From Neobittarella massiliensis (ex Bilen et al. 2018) (GTDB taxonomy: Bacteria > Bacillota > Clostridia > Oscillospirales > Ruminococcaceae): DNA of 64,000 nucleotides. The stretch is from positions 266,349-330,348 of the forward strand of contig NZ_OKQO01000004.1 of assembly GCF_900289145.1 (NCBI RefSeq), given 5' to 3'. The first letter of the stretch is position 1. Each line of letters starts with the position of its first letter. The translations under genes and the position numbers were made by a program. The notes below the pieces were generated by a model that was not told the DNA's origin, did not search any database, and saw only the letters and a program-made list of their open reading frames with translations. Shown here piece by piece: positions 60,961 through 64,000 of the stretch.

Positions 60961-62178
60961 TCACTGCACGGTCAGTAGTCCACTCACCCGATTGCCTGCC
61001 AGGTCGGTGGCTTCTAAACAGTAACTGCCCAGCGGCAGTGCCAGCAGTACAGTACCGCTGGCCGGGTCTGTTTGAGAGGAGAAAAATACGGTGCCGTCGT
61101 CACCGGTCGCCCGCACACTGGACCAGTCTACGCCGCTCCCACTGTCGGTCAGGCACACCGATACGTATCCTTCCTGCTGCCCCCAGCACACTATCTGGGG
61201 CGGCTCATCATCCAGGCCGGTCACCATTACCTGGCGGCTGGTCTTGTTGCCGGCGGCGGTGACCGCCGTTATGGTATAACAGCCGTTTTGGGTAGCTGTG
61301 ACCACATAGCTGCCGTCCTGCTGTGACATGGGCAGGTGCTGGCCCTCTGTTGTCACATATACCTGCCGGATCTGCGGCCCCTGCACCCGGGCGGTGATAC
61401 TGGCGGTGGTGGGGGTGAATACCTGACACTGTGCCCCGGTAATGCGCGGTGGGAGCAGCGCGCCGATACTCGCTGCTCCCACCGCTGCCACCGCGCAGGC
61501 CGCCAAGGCGGTGCGTGCCTTTATCCCGGTCTTAGCTTGGCCGCCACCCAGCCCAATTGCCGCCGCGTCTTGCTGCAGTGCGGCCTGTAGGCAGATACCC
61601 AGTGGAAATATTGCCGGGAAAAAGTCGCCCATCTCGGCGCGCAGTTGGCGCTTGGCGTTTTTTAGGTCCCGCAAAACGGTATTCCTCGAAACGGACAGGA
61701 TCTCAGCAATCTCATTTATCCTGCAATTATTAAAGTAGCGCAGCAAAATTGCAGCCCGCTGACGGTCGGGCAGTGCCTCCAGCGCGGCGTATAGCTGGCG
61801 GTCCCGCTCTTTTCGTTGCAAGCTCAGTTCCGGCTGACTCTGTTCCTCGCTGCTCTCTAACCCCTCCAGGTCCGCATCCTGCACAGTGGCATCCCGCTGC
61901 CGCTGCCACCAGCGCTTTTTGTTTTGGCAGACAAAGTAGGTGGTGTGATTTAAATAGACCACCACCGAGCGCCCGCTCTCGATCTGCGGCAATTTGCGGT
62001 ACAGGTTTAAGTACACCTCCTGCACCGCCTCGTCGGCGGCGTCGGCATCTTTTAAGTAGCCCAGCGCCAGATAGCGCTGGGCGCTGCTGGTGGCGCGGTA
62101 CAGCTGTTCAAAGGCGGTGCTGTCGCCACCCTGGGCCCGCTGTACCAGCTTTTCCAGCTCTTTGTGTGTAAGCGTCAT
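60961..62178 (-). CDS. ECF-type sigma factor with membrane segment and extracellular Ig-like tail
   Basis: 405 aa, about twice the usual ECF length. Residues 1-190 hold sigma region 2 (FEQLYRATSSAQRYLALGYLKDADAADEAVQEVY) and region 4 (ALPDRQRAAILLRYFNNCRINEIAEILSVSRNTVLRDL); both are quoted in part for identification only. A hydrophobic segment near 222-245 (ALAACAVAAVGAASIGALL) would span the membrane. The last 160 residues are beta-rich, with TLTDSGSGVDW-like and DLAGNRVSG motifs of bacterial Ig-like modules. No separate anti-sigma gene is present. The tail may act as a built-in sensor that tethers the sigma domain. Confidence 0.85.
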   Translation of the reverse strand: MTLTHKELEKLVQRAQGGDSTAFEQLYRATSSAQRYLALGYLKDADAADEAVQEVYLNLYRKLPQIESGRSVVVYLNHTTYFVCQNKKRWWQRQRDATVQDADLEGLESSEEQSQPELSLQRKERDRQLYAALEALPDRQRAAILLRYFNNCRINEIAEILSVSRNTVLRDLKNAKRQLRAEMGDFFPAIFPLGICLQAALQQDAAAIGLGGGQAKTGIKARTALAACAVAAVGAASIGALLPPRITGAQCQVFTPTTASITARVQGPQIRQVYVTTEGQHLPMSQQDGSYVVTATQNGCYTITAVTAAGNKTSRQVMVTGLDDEPPQIVCWGQQEGYVSVCLTDSGSGVDWSSVRATGDDGTVFFSSQTDPASGTVLLALPLGSYCLEATDLAGNRVSGLLTVQ

Positions 62179-62219
62179 TCCACCACCCTATCTGACAAAA
62201 TTTTCTGTTTTTCGCCTTG

Positions 62220-62248
62220 AGTATAACATGATTTGACAGGGGGGACAA
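62220..62248 (-). promoter_or_regulatory. Promoter of the sigma-factor gene
   Basis: Minus strand TTGTCC (62248-62243), 17-bp spacer, TATACT (62225-62220), extended -10 TGT. Confidence 0.7.
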
Positions 62249-62251
62249 CGG

Positions 62252-62296
62252 AAAAAGCACCCAGGACGAATTTTTGTCCGCTGCCTGGTGCTTTTT
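62252..62296. terminator. Terminator-like hairpin between divergent genes
   Basis: AAAAAGCACC(C)AGG/CCTGGTGCTTTTT with one bulged base. It lies between the divergent sigma and surface-protein genes, where no gene ends, so it may insulate or attenuate. Confidence 0.6.
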
Positions 62297-62303
62297 GCGC
62301 AAG

Positions 62304-62330
62304 TGAAACACCTACTGATTATAAGGACGC
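62304..62330 (+). promoter_or_regulatory. Possible ECF-type promoter of the surface-protein gene
   Basis: TGAAAC (62304-62309), 16-bp spacer, GACGC (62326-62330) resembles ECF promoters and would fit control by the divergent sigma factor. The match is weak. Confidence 0.3.
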
Positions 62331-62373
62331 TTTAGGGAGAGAGCGCCCAAAAATTGAAATGGAGTGAAAAGTC

Positions 62374-64000
62374 ATGAGACAGCTTACAAAAAATATAAGA
62401 GCGGCGGGCCGCCGCCTGTTGGCGCTGGTGCTGGCTGCAGCCTTGTGTGCGGCCTGCCTGCCAATAATCCTTTTGCCCGTCGCCGCCGAGGGGGAGGAGG
62501 AAGATACCAGCAGCGAGTTTGTGGGCAGTTTTGACTTGCGCGAGATTTTTAGCGGATCACCGATGGCTATGAGCGAGAATGATTTGCTGCTCAGCCAACC
62601 ATCTTTAAAGGATAGGTGGGTTACGCCTGAGTGGGGCCCAACTTATTGGTCAAATACGACAAGTGTTGGAAGTACACGGCAGGTATCTATGCAGGCAGAC
62701 TGGCAATTTTCTACCGATTTTACGCTGGATAAAAAGACTGCTGCTATCTGTATGGCGCGCTATACTATTTCTGGAGAAAAGGGAGGTATTGCTATAGATG
62801 CAGACGACAATGAATTTGTAATACATCACTGGGATGGTAGCAAATACGATAAAGTCTATGCGAAAATCTCTCTTTCCAGCAGTGACGTGAGCGGCACCCA
62901 CGTATTTGTCTTGAGTTACCGTGCAGATACAAAAACACTTACGGCTACTTTTAACGGGAAATCTGTCTCTACGACTGCCGCTGCATGTCCCTATATCAAT
63001 GGAGATAAAGTATCCGTAGGTATTTCTGGCCTAACACATTGGCTCAAAACATCTGACACCCCCCAGGGCAGCATAAAGGCCCACTTTAACGAGGCGCGCT
63101 ACACCCAGTACCAGCCGGAGTTTATCGAGACCGTCGTGGTGACCCAGGCCGAAGCTGGCAGCTGGCAGCCCATGAGCCCTGAGGAACTTAAAAAGGTTAA
63201 AGACGGCGACATCATCACCATTCAGGCCAAGGTCACCAACAACTACAAAGACCCCAATAGTGGCACCGGCACCGCCAACGCGGTGCCGGTACACCTGAAA
63301 CTGTCGGACAAGGAGAAGTACACCACCGCCGGCCTGAATTTTGACGACACGAGCTGGGGGGGAGAGAGCCAGCAGGTACAGGTGCAGTACGCCGGCCAGG
63401 CGGCCCAGACTATACCAAACGCCAACATCACCGGGAACGGTATCCCTTTTTCCTGTAAGGCCGGCGACACCATCGTCACCTACCGGGCCAAGGTAGTAAA
63501 CCCCGACGGGCTGGCGGTGTCGGTGGGGCAGATGATGGAGGACGACTTCTTCCTCTCTAAACAGTACTCTGGCACCGAACTGGTGCCCGAGCAGCCGCTC
63601 ATTCCCTACGACCCTGCCGCCCCGGAAGAAGAACAGCAGGAGCCGGGCAAGGACTACCACTACATCCGCACCCCGGCCAACGAAAACGGCTGGAACAACG
63701 GGGACGTGAAGATCGAGTTCTGCCCCGGCGACTTCGACCGGTTCGGCATCACCGACAGGCAAAATACCGGCGACAAGGTGCTGCTGGACGAGACGAACAA
63801 GGTCCAGCAGTACACCGATGAGCTCTCCGGCAAGCCGGTGTATCTGCAGGCCGAGAGCTCCAAAGAAAACGCCGTATCGGTAAAAAAAGAAGACGAGATC
63901 AAGATCGATAAGACCGCCCCCGGTCTTGCCGCCGCCAGCACCGACCTCACCCTCACCGACAGTCTCTCCGGCGTGTGGAAACTGCAGAAGAAGACGGCCC
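62374..64000 (+). CDS. Secreted surface protein with lectin-like and Ig-like regions (3' partial)
   Basis: At least 542 residues, no stop before the right edge. GGAGTG precedes ATG 62374. A signal peptide (RRLLALVLAAALCAACLP) is followed by a jelly-roll-like region of about residues 80-235 (MQADWQFSTDFTL, GIAIDADDNEFVIHHW, FVLSYRADTKTLTATFNG) that resembles L-type lectin domains of Gram-positive adhesins. Beta-rich repeats follow, including TIQAKVTNNY and, near the edge, KIDKTAPGLAAAS with LTDSLSGV. The last motif resembles the sigma factor's extracellular tail. It is likely a large adhesin. Confidence 0.75.
   Translation, partial: MRQLTKNIRAAGRRLLALVLAAALCAACLPIILLPVAAEGEEEDTSSEFVGSFDLREIFSGSPMAMSENDLLLSQPSLKDRWVTPEWGPTYWSNTTSVGSTRQVSMQADWQFSTDFTLDKKTAAICMARYTISGEKGGIAIDADDNEFVIHHWDGSKYDKVYAKISLSSSDVSGTHVFVLSYRADTKTLTATFNGKSVSTTAAACPYINGDKVSVGISGLTHWLKTSDTPQGSIKAHFNEARYTQYQPEFIETVVVTQAEAGSWQPMSPEELKKVKDGDIITIQAKVTNNYKDPNSGTGTANAVPVHLKLSDKEKYTTAGLNFDDTSWGGESQQVQVQYAGQAAQTIPNANITGNGIPFSCKAGDTIVTYRAKVVNPDGLAVSVGQMMEDDFFLSKQYSGTELVPEQPLIPYDPAAPEEEQQEPGKDYHYIRTPANENGWNNGDVKIEFCPGDFDRFGITDRQNTGDKVLLDETNKVQQYTDELSGKPVYLQAESSKENAVSVKKEDEIKIDKTAPGLAAASTDLTLTDSLSGVWKLQKKTA

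Overview
The window looks like a moderately GC-rich Clostridia genome, probably an Oscillospirales/Ruminococcaceae-type gut Firmicute. The reasons are strong AGGAGG ribosome binding sites, many GTG and TTG starts, a T-box and a lysine riboswitch, many intrinsic terminators, and the Firmicutes order glmU-prs-pth-mfd-foldase lipoprotein. The lineage is inferred from gene content, not from a marker-gene search.

Layout. 1-8.7 kb: end of a TPM-domain membrane protein, a secreted 5'-nucleotidase, a PHP (endonuclease Q-like)/UvrD helicase fusion, a thioesterase and a VOC protein. 9-22.5 kb: ppdK, then the housekeeping run glmU, prs, pth, mfd, a foldase-like lipoprotein, a transglutaminase-like lipoprotein, an Smr-domain protein and a P-loop kinase. 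22.5-32.4 kb: a degenerate LCP-family protein, an amino-acid permease plus amidohydrolase behind a lysine riboswitch with its own terminator, a PAP2-like protein, a TrpB2 gene behind a tRNA-Trp T-box, and a TetR gene coupled to a cation/proton antiporter fused to a cytidylate-kinase-like domain. 32.8-40.5 kb: two identical tRNA-Tyr genes in inverted orientation bracket argH, a hydantoin/aspartate racemase-family gene, a polar amino-acid ABC transporter interrupted by three exact-period 158-bp structured repeats, and two deacetylase-superfamily genes. 40.7-43.9 kb: an HxlR regulator next to a RiPP operon (six-cysteine ACGX-repeat peptide, radical SAM/SPASM maturase, nitroreductase-like flavoprotein, FMN-binding/ferredoxin fusion). 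44-47.7 kb: a MerR/TipAS regulator, remnants of budA and a divergent PucR-type regulator that both lost their 5' ends, DUF4250 and MazG genes.

47.7-55.3 kb holds the most interesting locus: an AraC regulator divergent from an operon encoding a NifH-like Fe protein, a FecB/FecCD/ATPase-type metal-chelate importer, NifD-like and NifK-like subunits and a flavodoxin. The D-like subunit keeps three cluster cysteines but appears to lack the FeMo-cofactor cysteine. The K-like subunit appears to lack two of the three usual cysteines. No cofactor-assembly genes are present. I infer a non-N2-fixing reductase acting on an imported or metal-chelate substrate.

55.8-64 kb: a Cache/GGDEF protein, a class 3 lipase-like protein, L-lactate dehydrogenase, glycyl-tRNA synthetase, an ECF-type sigma factor with a membrane segment and extracellular Ig-like tail, and divergent from it a large secreted protein that runs off the right edge.
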